A stretch of 64,000 nt of DNA. It comes from an uncultured Porphyromonadaceae bacterium. Its GTDB lineage: Bacteria; Bacteroidota; Bacteroidia; Bacteroidales; Muribaculaceae. Below are positions 1 through 8,103 of the stretch, piece by piece. The notes under the pieces are model-generated. The model saw nothing but the letters and a program-made list of their open reading frames with translations, was not told the origin of the DNA and ran no database searches. Within the stretch, counting starts at the first letter, position 1. Each line of letters opens with the position of its first letter. Made by a program: the position numbers and the translations under genes. The stretch covers positions 1 through 64,000 of the forward strand of contig CAMWVA010000002.1 in the NCBI GenBank assembly GCA_947177575.1. Direction: 5' to 3'.

Positions 1-51
1 AAATAGGATTACTTCTCCCAATAAGTAAATTATTAACATAATTTAACTTTC

Positions 52-111
52 GGGAGAGGGTAATTTGTATTTTTTAATTAAATTTGCACTGTACAATCAA
101 ATACCTCTCCC
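52..111 (+). promoter_or_regulatory. Leader hairpin and -7-like box upstream of first gene
   Basis: GGGAGAGG at 52-59 is the reverse complement of CCTCTCCC at 104-111, so the leader can fold into a stem with a long AT-rich loop. TAAATTTGC at 79-87 in the loop matches the Bacteroidetes -7 consensus TAnnTTTG, but no TTTG lies at the expected 19-21 nt upstream. If this is the promoter, the 5' UTR is about 160 nt. The remaining bases up to 253 are AT-rich with nothing else recognised. Confidence 0.3.
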
Positions 112-270
112 TTGTACATTCTTTACATTGGACAAGTGATTAGAATATCAACCAACCATATTAGTAGCGTGTAATTATAAATATTTGATATTTAACTTCT
201 TGGTTAAGTTTGTAATATTAATTTTAATGATTATAAATTAACCTTTTATCATTATGAAAAAATTTCTACT

Positions 271-1560
271 ATGGCGTTTGTATTGGCACTCTGTGCCAAT
301 GCAAATGCAGATACTTTAAAGATGCTGTCGTTCGGCAGCGCACAGGGTCCCGGAATAGGCGAACCCGGTATGATGGGCTTTGGCATTTCTCCTAATGGCA
401 AATATGTATGTGGTGCCATTGAATATGGAGGTGGAATATTTATTGGTGATCTGGAGAACGACAATATGATTTATCAGATTTCCGATGGTATTGATGGCGG
501 ACAACTCATGAACGTAAACAATGAGGGTGAAGCAATCGGCTTTGACGGTGAGCCTGGCATAACTTTCAATATAGATGGAATAGAGACATTTCTACAAGTC
601 TCTGATGAATTTAAGTATGTAGTTGGTCAGGATATTTCCGATGATGGTAGTGTAGCGGTTGGTTTATTAGTTGGTGAAGGCTCTCGCACTTATCCCGGAT
701 ATTCTAAGAATGGAGGCTTATGGCAACTGCTACCTATTCCGGATATAGATATGGGAGCCTATAATATAAAGCAGTGCGGAGCCAAATACGTAAGTACCGA
801 CGGTAGAATTATTCTGGGATATTTAGGTGCTATGGGACCGGCCACACTATGGCGTCTCAATGATAATGAAGAGTACGTACCTGACCCTATATTCGATGAA
901 TATGCAAAACGTTATAAAGATGATGAGGAACATCCGTATCTGGTCTTCGAACCAGAGGGTATGAGCCCTGACGGTCACTATGTACTAATCAAGGTAGGCG
1001 AATATCACAACGAAATTGAGGAGCCTACAATGGCCGCAGTCTATAATACTGAGACTAATGAATTAGAAGTATATGATGAAGTACAGAATATCGACATGTA
1101 CCATATAGGATTTCATCCTATAGCTATTGCAAATGATGGTACATTCGTTGGCGTCGTAGGAAATCCTGCAATGGATTTAGGTGCTTTTATAATGAAAGCC
1201 GGAGAGACACAAGCGGAAATGTTTATAGAAGCTTTTCTGGAATATGCTGAGGTATTCGGCATACTCGACTTAACCGGATATCATATTCCCTCAGATATAT
1301 CAGCAGACGGTAAACGCATTATCGGTAATGGATGGTACACTGCAGACGAAGACCCATACTCAAGCGATGCCTTCTTCTATTTTATGACTTACGTACTTGA
1401 AATCAATGACACGAATAGTGTAGAAAACATTGATACCGAGATTAATGAAGTGTCGCCTGCCGCTTATTATACAGTTGACGGTATACGTATGAATACTCCT
1501 GCTAAAGGACTCAATATCGTCCGTATGTCTGACGGTACAGTTCGTAAAGTATTGAAGTAA
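271..1560 (+). CDS. Secreted repeat protein with sorting-type tail; apparent frameshift in the signal peptide
   Basis: No specific function is recognised. The protein has at least six spaced motifs of the type S-x-DG-x-x-V-x-G (for example DISDDGSVAVG, YVSTDGRIILG, DISADGKRIIG), a pattern common in beta-propeller or HAF-like extracellular repeat proteins. It ends in a short tail with the motif VDGIRMNTPAKGLNIVR followed by a basic end, like the tails of other exported proteins in this window. The start is odd. From ATG 271 the protein begins MAFVLALCANANA, a hydrophobic core and AxA cleavage site without a basic n-region. An ATG at 254 followed by six A encodes MKKF in another frame; one extra A would fuse it in frame as MKKISTMAFVLALCANANA, a complete signal peptide. 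The gene may therefore be frameshifted by 1 nt, or the assembly may miss a base. Confidence 0.75.
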   Translation: MAFVLALCANANADTLKMLSFGSAQGPGIGEPGMMGFGISPNGKYVCGAIEYGGGIFIGDLENDNMIYQISDGIDGGQLMNVNNEGEAIGFDGEPGITFNIDGIETFLQVSDEFKYVVGQDISDDGSVAVGLLVGEGSRTYPGYSKNGGLWQLLPIPDIDMGAYNIKQCGAKYVSTDGRIILGYLGAMGPATLWRLNDNEEYVPDPIFDEYAKRYKDDEEHPYLVFEPEGMSPDGHYVLIKVGEYHNEIEEPTMAAVYNTETNELEVYDEVQNIDMYHIGFHPIAIANDGTFVGVVGNPAMDLGAFIMKAGETQAEMFIEAFLEYAEVFGILDLTGYHIPSDISADGKRIIGNGWYTADEDPYSSDAFFYFMTYVLEINDTNSVENIDTEINEVSPAAYYTVDGIRMNTPAKGLNIVRMSDGTVRKVLK

Positions 1561-1588
1561 CTCTATTAATCTAAATACGCTTATGCTT

Positions 1589-1641
1589 TAAATCCGGATT
1601 ATACGTTCGCAGAAATTTCTGCCTACGTTAATCCGGATTTA
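1589..1641. repeat. 53-bp interrupted palindrome between genes
   Basis: TAAATCCGGATTA (1589-1601) is the exact reverse complement of TAATCCGGATTTA (1629-1641). Inside it ACGT (1603-1606) pairs with ACGT (1625-1628), and the core GCAGAAATTTCTGC is itself palindromic. This should form a strong hairpin between two same-strand secreted-protein genes. There is no clean T-run after it, so it may be an RNA-stability or processing element rather than a classical terminator. Confidence 0.6.
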
Positions 1642-1688
1642 ACATTTCTAACATAACCAATAACTATATTTAACCGAGAAACACTATT

Positions 1689-2711
1689 ATGCAACAATTC
1701 TTACTAAACCTTTGTGCAATATCAGTTACTTCAGTATCTATGGCTGCTACAATCGCTCTCAACAGCGTACCTGATACTGTGTCTCATGCTTTTCAGTCTT
1801 CCGGTACCTGTTATACAGAGTCCGCTATCGGTTATAATCGCACTTTTATTATTGAGGAAGGTTCCGGTGCATGGTGTGGGTTTTGTCCTTCCGGTATCGT
1901 ATTTATGGAAACTATTAAGGATAATTATCCTGATATTATCCGTGTAGTTGTACACTATAACGATGTGATGCAAGTAACGAGTGCCACTCCGCTTCTACAA
2001 CTGTTTACAGAATATCCTCAGCTTTATGTAAATCGTGATTTATCCATTATTCCATCGAAAGCAAATGCCTATGAAACCTTTGAGGCTTACTATAATGAGA
2101 AGCGTTTTACTATGGCTCTTATGGAGGTGACAAACATATCTATAGAAGATATTTATGATGACCGGATGCATTTCAAAGCAAAAGCTCGTTTTGCTGTGGA
2201 TCTCAACAATGATGACTCCCACTACAGTATGGCCTTTTCTATTACAGAGAATGGTATAGGACCTTATATACAGACTAATTATTATGCCGGCAACCGTTAT
2301 GGTGCAATGGGTGGCTGGGAGAGAAAAGGCTCCGCCGTCCCTACGGTTTATGAAGACGTTCTCCGTGTGTATGCTGAAGATAGCGAAAATAACTTTCCTA
2401 CTCAGATTAAGGCTGAGGAAGAATATGAGTTCGAGACCACTATTCCCCTGTCCGACATACAATCAGAGATTTTCCTGCTTAATGCAATGATAATCGACAA
2501 TACCACCGGTGAAATTGTAAATGCCAAACAAGTATCAGTCACTAAATCAGCTGTAGAAACTATCTCAGATAATAATATCGAAATCGTAGCAGAAGAATAC
2601 TACAATTTCAACGGCATCCGAATAGATAAACCTTTACAAGGTATCTTCGTTAAACGGACAGTATTCAGCGATGGACATGAGTACTATAGTAAAGTATTTA
2701 TTAATAATTGA
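1689..2711 (+). CDS. Omp28-related secreted protein with CxxC motif
   Basis: The first 19-20 residues look like a signal peptide, although the n-region is weak (MQQFLLNLCAISVTSVSMAA). At about residues 55-70 the segment EEGSGAWCGFCPSG carries a thioredoxin-like WCxxC motif placed as in Omp28-related proteins, followed by a predicted thioredoxin-like fold and a beta-rich second half. The C-terminus has the short tail type seen in neighbours (FNGIRIDKPLQGIFVKR). Two larger relatives lie at 20885 and 27156. The role is probably extracytoplasmic, perhaps redox or binding; the substrate is unknown. The upstream gene ends 128 nt before it, with a large palindrome in the gap. Confidence 0.75.
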   Translation: MQQFLLNLCAISVTSVSMAATIALNSVPDTVSHAFQSSGTCYTESAIGYNRTFIIEEGSGAWCGFCPSGIVFMETIKDNYPDIIRVVVHYNDVMQVTSATPLLQLFTEYPQLYVNRDLSIIPSKANAYETFEAYYNEKRFTMALMEVTNISIEDIYDDRMHFKAKARFAVDLNNDDSHYSMAFSITENGIGPYIQTNYYAGNRYGAMGGWERKGSAVPTVYEDVLRVYAEDSENNFPTQIKAEEEYEFETTIPLSDIQSEIFLLNAMIIDNTTGEIVNAKQVSVTKSAVETISDNNIEIVAEEYYNFNGIRIDKPLQGIFVKRTVFSDGHEYYSKVFINN

Positions 2712-2739
2712 TTAGCACTTTTAAATAGCTAACATTATC

Positions 2740-3018
2740 TTACTTGTCGCCATAGTGACTCTTTAGCGACACAATTGTTACAATTATTTTTTCGTCCTCA
2801 ATACTGTAAATCATTCGTGCACTTTTGTCAATTCTTCGGCTCCAATAACCGGAATAGTTACCCTTGAGTCGCTCCACCTGTCCGGTTCCTGTCGTTGGGT
2901 GTTCTTTCAGTTCTGCTAAGAGGTCAAATATTTTTTTGAGTACTTTAGTTTGTCCTGAATGTCGCCACTCTTTCAGGTGTTGTTCAGCCTTTAGAGTAAA
3001 CTCTATTTTATAACTCAT
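2740..3018 (-). CDS. yoeB: Txe/YoeB family toxin (ribosome-dependent mRNA endonuclease)
   Basis: The protein has 92 residues, the usual length for YoeB of the RelE superfamily, which cleaves mRNA in the ribosomal A site. The N-terminus YKIEFTLKAEQHLKEW and the centre (GTGQVERLKG, then SGYWSRRI) match family features, including a candidate catalytic Glu and the following Arg residues. It ends in SLKSHYGDK with the invariant His-Tyr pair. It is the second gene of a minus-strand pair, starting 3 nt after the antitoxin stop, so translation is likely coupled. It is convergent with the Omp28-like gene that ends at 2711. Confidence 0.9.
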   Translation of the reverse strand: MSYKIEFTLKAEQHLKEWRHSGQTKVLKKIFDLLAELKEHPTTGTGQVERLKGNYSGYWSRRIDKSARMIYSIEDEKIIVTIVSLKSHYGDK

Positions 3019-3021
3019 ATT

Positions 3022-3321
3022 TCAGATGCCTAACAATTCTCTAATTTCCTCAATGGTATAAGCTTTGGTTTTACCTTCTTTGTGTTGTCTTATACCTTCG
3101 TCAAGCTCTGCTATATTTTCCGGATCATCAAACCAAGGATCGTCGGAAGGAGAGGGATTTGTGCTTATCTCAACCGATATTGAATTGGCTTCATTGATGA
3201 GAAGTGTCTCAATGAATTTTTTTAAGCTCTTTCCCTGTGCGACTGCCTTAAGAGAAAGTTTTTGTAAGACTTCCACAGGAAGGTCAATATTCTTTCGTTT
3301 GATATTCAATGTTGTTGCCAT
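3022..3321 (-). CDS. Antitoxin of the YoeB-type pair
   Basis: This 99-residue protein begins MATTLNIKRKNIDLPV, an RHH/AbrB-like DNA-binding type of N-terminus, and ends in an acidic, probably flexible toxin-binding segment (WFDDPENIAELDEGIRQHK). A longer frame opens upstream (to 3399) but reads through the AT-rich promoter, so ATG 3321 is preferred. Operon order is antitoxin then toxin, as usual for relBE/yefM-yoeB types. Expression is probably autoregulated at the promoter just upstream. The exact antitoxin family is uncertain. Confidence 0.8.
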   Translation of the reverse strand: MATTLNIKRKNIDLPVEVLQKLSLKAVAQGKSLKKFIETLLINEANSISVEISTNPSPSDDPWFDDPENIAELDEGIRQHKEGKTKAYTIEEIRELLGI

Positions 3322-3340
3322 AATCTTAGAATTTGATATG

Positions 3341-3372
3341 CAAAGGTATATAATATATACTATATATACAAT
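3341..3372 (-). promoter_or_regulatory. Promoter of the toxin-antitoxin operon
   Basis: Read on the minus strand, TACCTTTGC (-7 box, TAnnTTTG at 3341-3348) is preceded after 20 nt by ATTG (3369-3372), one mismatch from the Bacteroidetes -33 TTTG. The start codon at 3321 lies about 20 nt after the -7 box, which supports that start. The alternating TATATA sequence in the spacer could hold the autoregulatory operator. Confidence 0.6.
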
Positions 3373-3490
3373 TTTAATATAAGAAGTTTCATAGGTCAAT
3401 GCACTTCATCAGTTTTTTGGCGCTTTAACCATTCATTAGCTTTTCCTTCTATAGGCCTTGAAATAGTTAAAATTTTAAGAATTAGTAGGT

Positions 3491-3540
3491 TATAAAACAA
3501 AGAGGGCGTATCAAATTTGATACACCCTCTTTGTTTTATA
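3491..3540. terminator. 50-bp near-perfect palindrome, bidirectional terminator
   Basis: Bases 3491-3515 and 3516-3540 are inverted copies with one mismatch (C/T) and no spacer. The core is GTATCAAATTTGATAC, flanked by AGAGGG/CCCTCT and AT-rich ends giving U-runs on both strands. It lies 47 nt beyond the stop of the giant minus-strand gene and upstream of the toxin-antitoxin promoter, so it probably terminates the giant-protein operon. The GAGGGTGTATC half resembles insertion-sequence ends, so it may derive from a mobile element. Confidence 0.75.
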
Positions 3541-3586
3541 TTTCTCAGCAGCTTGTGAGCAAACTCAGATGCTACCGAGACAGAAG

Positions 3587-6500
3587 TCAGAGCACTCTTA
3601 CCTTAGCGACTGTATTACCGACTTTGACAACGTAAATACCGGGTTCTACAGGTATAGTAGCTGTACCGTCAGAGCAATTAGTCAGACTATAGAGCTTACC
3701 GTCGGTAGTATAGATTGCGATATTGTCAGCTTCGGCACCAAGTACATAAATATTACCGCGACCGCCGGCAATACGCAGGCTACCGTTAACCTTATCTACT
3801 GAGTTACCGTCTATGAAGGCAGCATTGCTGAGAGGACCTTCATAGAGGTTGCCTTCACTGTCGGTCACAACAGTTGTAACATGATATACAGCACCACCCT
3901 CAGTCGAAGCATCAGTATGAATATAGCCTGTATCTGTTACCTTATCGGCTACCAATGTACGAGGAGCATTGCCATTTGTAACATAGACACGGTAGGAGTC
4001 AATATCCCATTCCGAAAGCTCAGCCGGTGTAAACTCTATATCGTCAATCATAGCAGCGAAAGCACCCCAGCTACGATATTCGAAAGCGAAGTAACGGGCA
4101 TTGTCAGGCAGCGTGAAGCGGACCTTCTCCCAGCTTTCGCCGCCAGACTTAGTGAAGGGCTGAAGCATAGTAAACGAGCTGATGTCATCGTCAGTTTCAG
4201 ATACCCATACGCCGATAGTCTCAGGATAAGAACTGTCGATAGTTCCGAACCAGAAGCTAACTGTAGTACCACCTTCAACACGCGGTGAAATCAGCCAGTC
4301 GGAAGACTGTACAGGCTCTTCAGATTCATCGTATGCGAGTGAACGGGCCATAATGTACTGTTTGCCTGAATGAGGACAGAGACGTGAGTCATTCATGGTA
4401 CCCATTGCCTCTGCATCAAATACCATCCATGCACCCGGGTCAGTATTACCGGACCATGAGAGACCATTAATAGCAAACGGCACTCCACCGTCACGGTCTA
4501 TATTGCGCCAACGTCCTATCATATCAGTATTACGGTGTGAAGGCATGTTCTCAAAACCTTCTGTACTGCCATACGAAGCATCAGGACGGCTCCATGTCAG
4601 CTCGACACCATTACCTATAGCATCCGAACCATGAAGGTCTTCAACAACAGGAAGAACATTGTCCGCCAGAACAAACGATACAGCAGCGGTATTGTTATGT
4701 TCTACCTCATCGTCATCAGAAACTATGCTTGCACGTACCTGCATGTCATTATATGCAAGATACTCTACCAGCATCGGGAAGGTGAAATTACGCTCGAAAC
4801 TACGTCCGGCATCAGTACGGCCGACATTGACAGTTTCCGAAGCAATAACATTACCGTCGCCGAGTACGTCAACCACAATAGAAGTAGTACCCATCTCTAT
4901 ACCGGAGTTAACAATGTTAACATTGAATACAGCATCATCGCCTACTACTACTGATTCAGGACCGGTCAGAGATTGCATTGCAAAGTCATGTTCAACGTTG
5001 CGCAGCACCTCAAAACGGTCAACAAGACAATAAGCATCACTGTAATCCGGAAGAATAGCACGAAGACGGAACTGTATCCAGCCCTGATTCATGAACGACT
5101 CAGGAAGGTTAATATTCCAGTCTGCCCATTTCTGATCTGAACCGGGTGTCAGATCTGCTATCATGGTATATTCAGGATTTTCAGCTGTACGACCCCATAA
5201 CTGCATAGAAGCTGCATGTGCATATTGCCAATAACGAATATTGACCATAGCCTTATCCACGCCGTCTGTAGTCATCTTAGGAGAGATAAGCTCACCTCTA
5301 CCGGGTCCGTTACCCATATTAAAGCAAGCGAGCGCACCTGCTGAAACAACAGGATCACCTATGCCGAAACCATCTAACGAATTAACTGAACTCCACAGAC
5401 AGTTACCGAAATCACCTTCAGTATTGTTCATCCAAGGACCACAATCAAAACCTGTATAACCGAAACGTTCGGAAACAGGTACAGGCAGGGCCGGACCTAT
5501 AAAATCAGATACGAACGGTGACAGTAGCGACTGACCGGCTTCATTCGACGCAAGAACACCAAGATAATAGTTCTGCTGATTAGCACCGGTGTACACGACA
5601 TCATAGGAACATTCAGATGTTGTACCTAAAAATACATTATCAAGGTTATTGTGGAGATAGATGTTATAAACAAGGCCATCTGTATCCACATAACCGTTAT
5701 GCTCACCCTGTACAGGTGCCTCCCAGCTCAGAGTGAAAGTCTTGTTATCACGTGAAGCTACAAGCTGTACATTAGCCGGATATAAAGGTATGTCTATACC
5801 TACGTATGCCTTTGCTAACTGTGCCACACCCTTGCCCTGCGAAGCAGTAGAAGGAGTAAGGAAGAAATTCTGCATACCGTTCTCGGGCACTTCGATTTCA
5901 AGAGAAACCTCCTGACCGGGCATAGCCTCTGTCTGTGCTAAGTTAGCACCGCAGTCAAGCACAAAGGTAATAGGCTCGTTCATATCGAGCGGTGTGTCGT
6001 TAACTGCTTTGACAGGTGCCGTGAAGCGGGCAGTAGCCTTAAGAGCACCTAACGGAGCTGCTTCAATAGTTAAGTCATCAGCATTACCCGGAGCAAGGGC
6101 CGAAGCAGCTTCATCAAGAGCAACCCGGAAATTGCGCATCTTCACACCACGATAACGGTAGGCACCGGAAGCGTTTGTATGGAAACCGATATAGTAGACA
6201 CCCGGTTGGGTTATACCGAAATCGGCATTCACTTCGGTATCTTCAGCTGTCTGACGATTAGCATGAGAATATATACAGGCCGACATAGACTCCGGTAGCG
6301 GATATGTGCCTATATGTATTTCAAGGTCATCATTATGGTCAGCTGCTCCATAATAATTGGAGTATTCAAAACTGATACTGTATCGGGCATCAATATCATC
6401 CAAAGCTATTGCCGGCAGGAAGAACCAGTCATCAGGCTGCTGATAGTACTGTACACTTCCAACAGCTATATAGGATTTACCGTCCTGTTCATAATAAGCG

Positions 6501-8053
6501 AACTCATTCTCATCATTGTTGGTATTTACCACAGTGAAGAGTTCGGTCTCAGCACGGGTAGGCTCAAAGGTAACAGGCAGTTCAAGCGGCGAACCAAGTA
6601 CTACTGACAGAGGTGCCGATGGCTCTGATACATGCCCGTTGGCTGTAGCAGTTACGGTTATTGCCACGCGACGCATATCACCTGTGATATCAAGAGTGTA
6701 CCAGGGATTAGCAATTGGCTCCTCGTTAATACGCTCACCGTCCACATAGACATCGTATGTCATATATGTCATGTCGATATAGCCGCCATTGACAGAAGCA
6801 GATGGTTTGGACCAATAGAGAAGCGCTCCATCCAAAGAAACCTGCGACGGGGGTATCGAAGTATCATGTCCGGCATAGAATGTATATGTATCTTTCGGAC
6901 CGGCAACACCATCGATCTGGCCGAAAACAGCTACATTGTGAAGACCTTCAGACACTGTGACGGGAGCCTTGACAGCGGCACCGGGCTCTACATTATCACT
7001 CCATACTTTATCACCGTCAATAGTGATAATCATTTCTACATTACCGGAAATAGGACTACCATCAAAGGTTGATTCCGGTGCTTTGAATGCAATATCACCT
7101 GTAAGAGAGGGACCGTCAAACTCCAAGGCTGTAAGCACAGGCTGAGCCGGAGCATTATCGGGAGCATACTGGTCTGTACAGTAAAGACCTGCAAACATAT
7201 ACCCCTGCGGTAAAGGTTCACCGTCATATACATCAAACGAACCGTCAGCAACATTAATATAAGCTAACTGATAGACACGTTCCGTATTGTTAGGATATAT
7301 CGTTACAAAGCAATGGTCTTGCGGACTGTATATCAGGTACTGTGATGTCAGGTCTCTCGGAATTACGAAATCCTCATAGTCTTCAAATACCTTGACTTCA
7401 TAGTAACTGGCATTATCACGGTCTACCATGTACATAATACCGTTAGTCTTGATACCATACAGTTGTTGATCAACCGGATTATAGACTAACGAAGCCATAA
7501 AGTCACTTCCGCCGTTACCGACATTTCCAATATGGCGAGTTGACCAGTCATTAGGATTAATCTCGATAAGCTGGTTAAAACCGTATGTCACCAAGTCAAC
7601 GGCAAGGCCGTAGAACATATCACGGTCACTATCATACGTTAAAGCATAACAATAGGCGAAATCTTCAACTGAAAAGTTTATGTTGTCAAGCCTGCGTCGT
7701 GAAGAGGTATCAAACACTTTCCAGAAAACCGACAGATCGCCTGTAACCTCATTCTGCGAAAACTCCGGTATATAAAGTATATTACCGCGCATAGCACCAC
7801 ATTGCAGCTGAGGTTCAGTATTGATAAATGCTGTGCTGCTAAAGGCAGAAGTGACTGTTCCGTCGCTCAGATTGATTGTACCGAAGTCTCCCATGTAGCC
7901 ATCACCAGAAAGGCCTCCGGAGAATATGGTATAAACATGCCCTACAGGAGAATCAGCTGACCTCGCCGGAGCATTGGACGGAGCCGTGGGCTGAATGCCC
8001 ACGGCTGCCGCTGCGATAGCGGCACCGCCCATCAAACTAAATATTAGTCTCAT
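3587..8053 (-). CDS. Giant secreted surface protein with FnIII-like, adhesin-type (choice-of-anchor J-like) and sorting domains, copy 2
   Basis: The protein has 1488 residues with a signal peptide (MRLIFSLMGGAAIAAAA). Residues of about 35-300 resemble a beta-propeller (repeated phrases such as YALTYDSDRDMFYG and LVYNPVDQQLYG). Several fibronectin type III-like modules follow (for example YNIYLHNNLDNVFLGTT), then a CARDB-like module. A cleaved-adhesin or choice-of-anchor J-like domain lies at about 1140-1360 (GFENMPSHRNTDMIGRW, ending MIDDIEFTP). A type IX-like C-terminal sorting domain ends the protein (IYTTDGKLY then GIYVVKVGNTVAKVRVL). It is probably exported to the cell surface; the ligand is unknown. 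It lies 50 nt downstream of its paralogue and is likely co-transcribed with it. Terminator palindrome at 3491-3540. Confidence 0.8.
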   Translation of the reverse strand: MRLIFSLMGGAAIAAAAVGIQPTAPSNAPARSADSPVGHVYTIFSGGLSGDGYMGDFGTINLSDGTVTSAFSSTAFINTEPQLQCGAMRGNILYIPEFSQNEVTGDLSVFWKVFDTSSRRRLDNINFSVEDFAYCYALTYDSDRDMFYGLAVDLVTYGFNQLIEINPNDWSTRHIGNVGNGGSDFMASLVYNPVDQQLYGIKTNGIMYMVDRDNASYYEVKVFEDYEDFVIPRDLTSQYLIYSPQDHCFVTIYPNNTERVYQLAYINVADGSFDVYDGEPLPQGYMFAGLYCTDQYAPDNAPAQPVLTALEFDGPSLTGDIAFKAPESTFDGSPISGNVEMIITIDGDKVWSDNVEPGAAVKAPVTVSEGLHNVAVFGQIDGVAGPKDTYTFYAGHDTSIPPSQVSLDGALLYWSKPSASVNGGYIDMTYMTYDVYVDGERINEEPIANPWYTLDITGDMRRVAITVTATANGHVSEPSAPLSVVLGSPLELPVTFEPTRAETELFTVVNTNNDENEFAYYEQDGKSYIAVGSVQYYQQPDDWFFLPAIALDDIDARYSISFEYSNYYGAADHNDDLEIHIGTYPLPESMSACIYSHANRQTAEDTEVNADFGITQPGVYYIGFHTNASGAYRYRGVKMRNFRVALDEAASALAPGNADDLTIEAAPLGALKATARFTAPVKAVNDTPLDMNEPITFVLDCGANLAQTEAMPGQEVSLEIEVPENGMQNFFLTPSTASQGKGVAQLAKAYVGIDIPLYPANVQLVASRDNKTFTLSWEAPVQGEHNGYVDTDGLVYNIYLHNNLDNVFLGTTSECSYDVVYTGANQQNYYLGVLASNEAGQSLLSPFVSDFIGPALPVPVSERFGYTGFDCGPWMNNTEGDFGNCLWSSVNSLDGFGIGDPVVSAGALACFNMGNGPGRGELISPKMTTDGVDKAMVNIRYWQYAHAASMQLWGRTAENPEYTMIADLTPGSDQKWADWNINLPESFMNQGWIQFRLRAILPDYSDAYCLVDRFEVLRNVEHDFAMQSLTGPESVVVGDDAVFNVNIVNSGIEMGTTSIVVDVLGDGNVIASETVNVGRTDAGRSFERNFTFPMLVEYLAYNDMQVRASIVSDDDEVEHNNTAAVSFVLADNVLPVVEDLHGSDAIGNGVELTWSRPDASYGSTEGFENMPSHRNTDMIGRWRNIDRDGGVPFAINGLSWSGNTDPGAWMVFDAEAMGTMNDSRLCPHSGKQYIMARSLAYDESEEPVQSSDWLISPRVEGGTTVSFWFGTIDSSYPETIGVWVSETDDDISSFTMLQPFTKSGGESWEKVRFTLPDNARYFAFEYRSWGAFAAMIDDIEFTPAELSEWDIDSYRVYVTNGNAPRTLVADKVTDTGYIHTDASTEGGAVYHVTTVVTDSEGNLYEGPLSNAAFIDGNSVDKVNGSLRIAGGRGNIYVLGAEADNIAIYTTDGKLYSLTNCSDGTATIPVEPGIYVVKVGNTVAKVRVL

Positions 8054-8103
8054 GTGTATTATGGTTTAAGTATTTTACCAGAATATTACATCTGTACGTA
8101 ATA

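Noticed and set aside
3022-3399. Longer antitoxin start at 3399
   Set aside because: The extra 26 residues read through the TATA-rich promoter; ATG 3321 follows the -7 box at the expected distance.
3587-8053. Numerous plus-strand frames of 60-146 residues inside the giant genes
   Set aside because: They lack signals, consistent starts or recognisable domains and lie opposite strong coding frames; they are chance frames.
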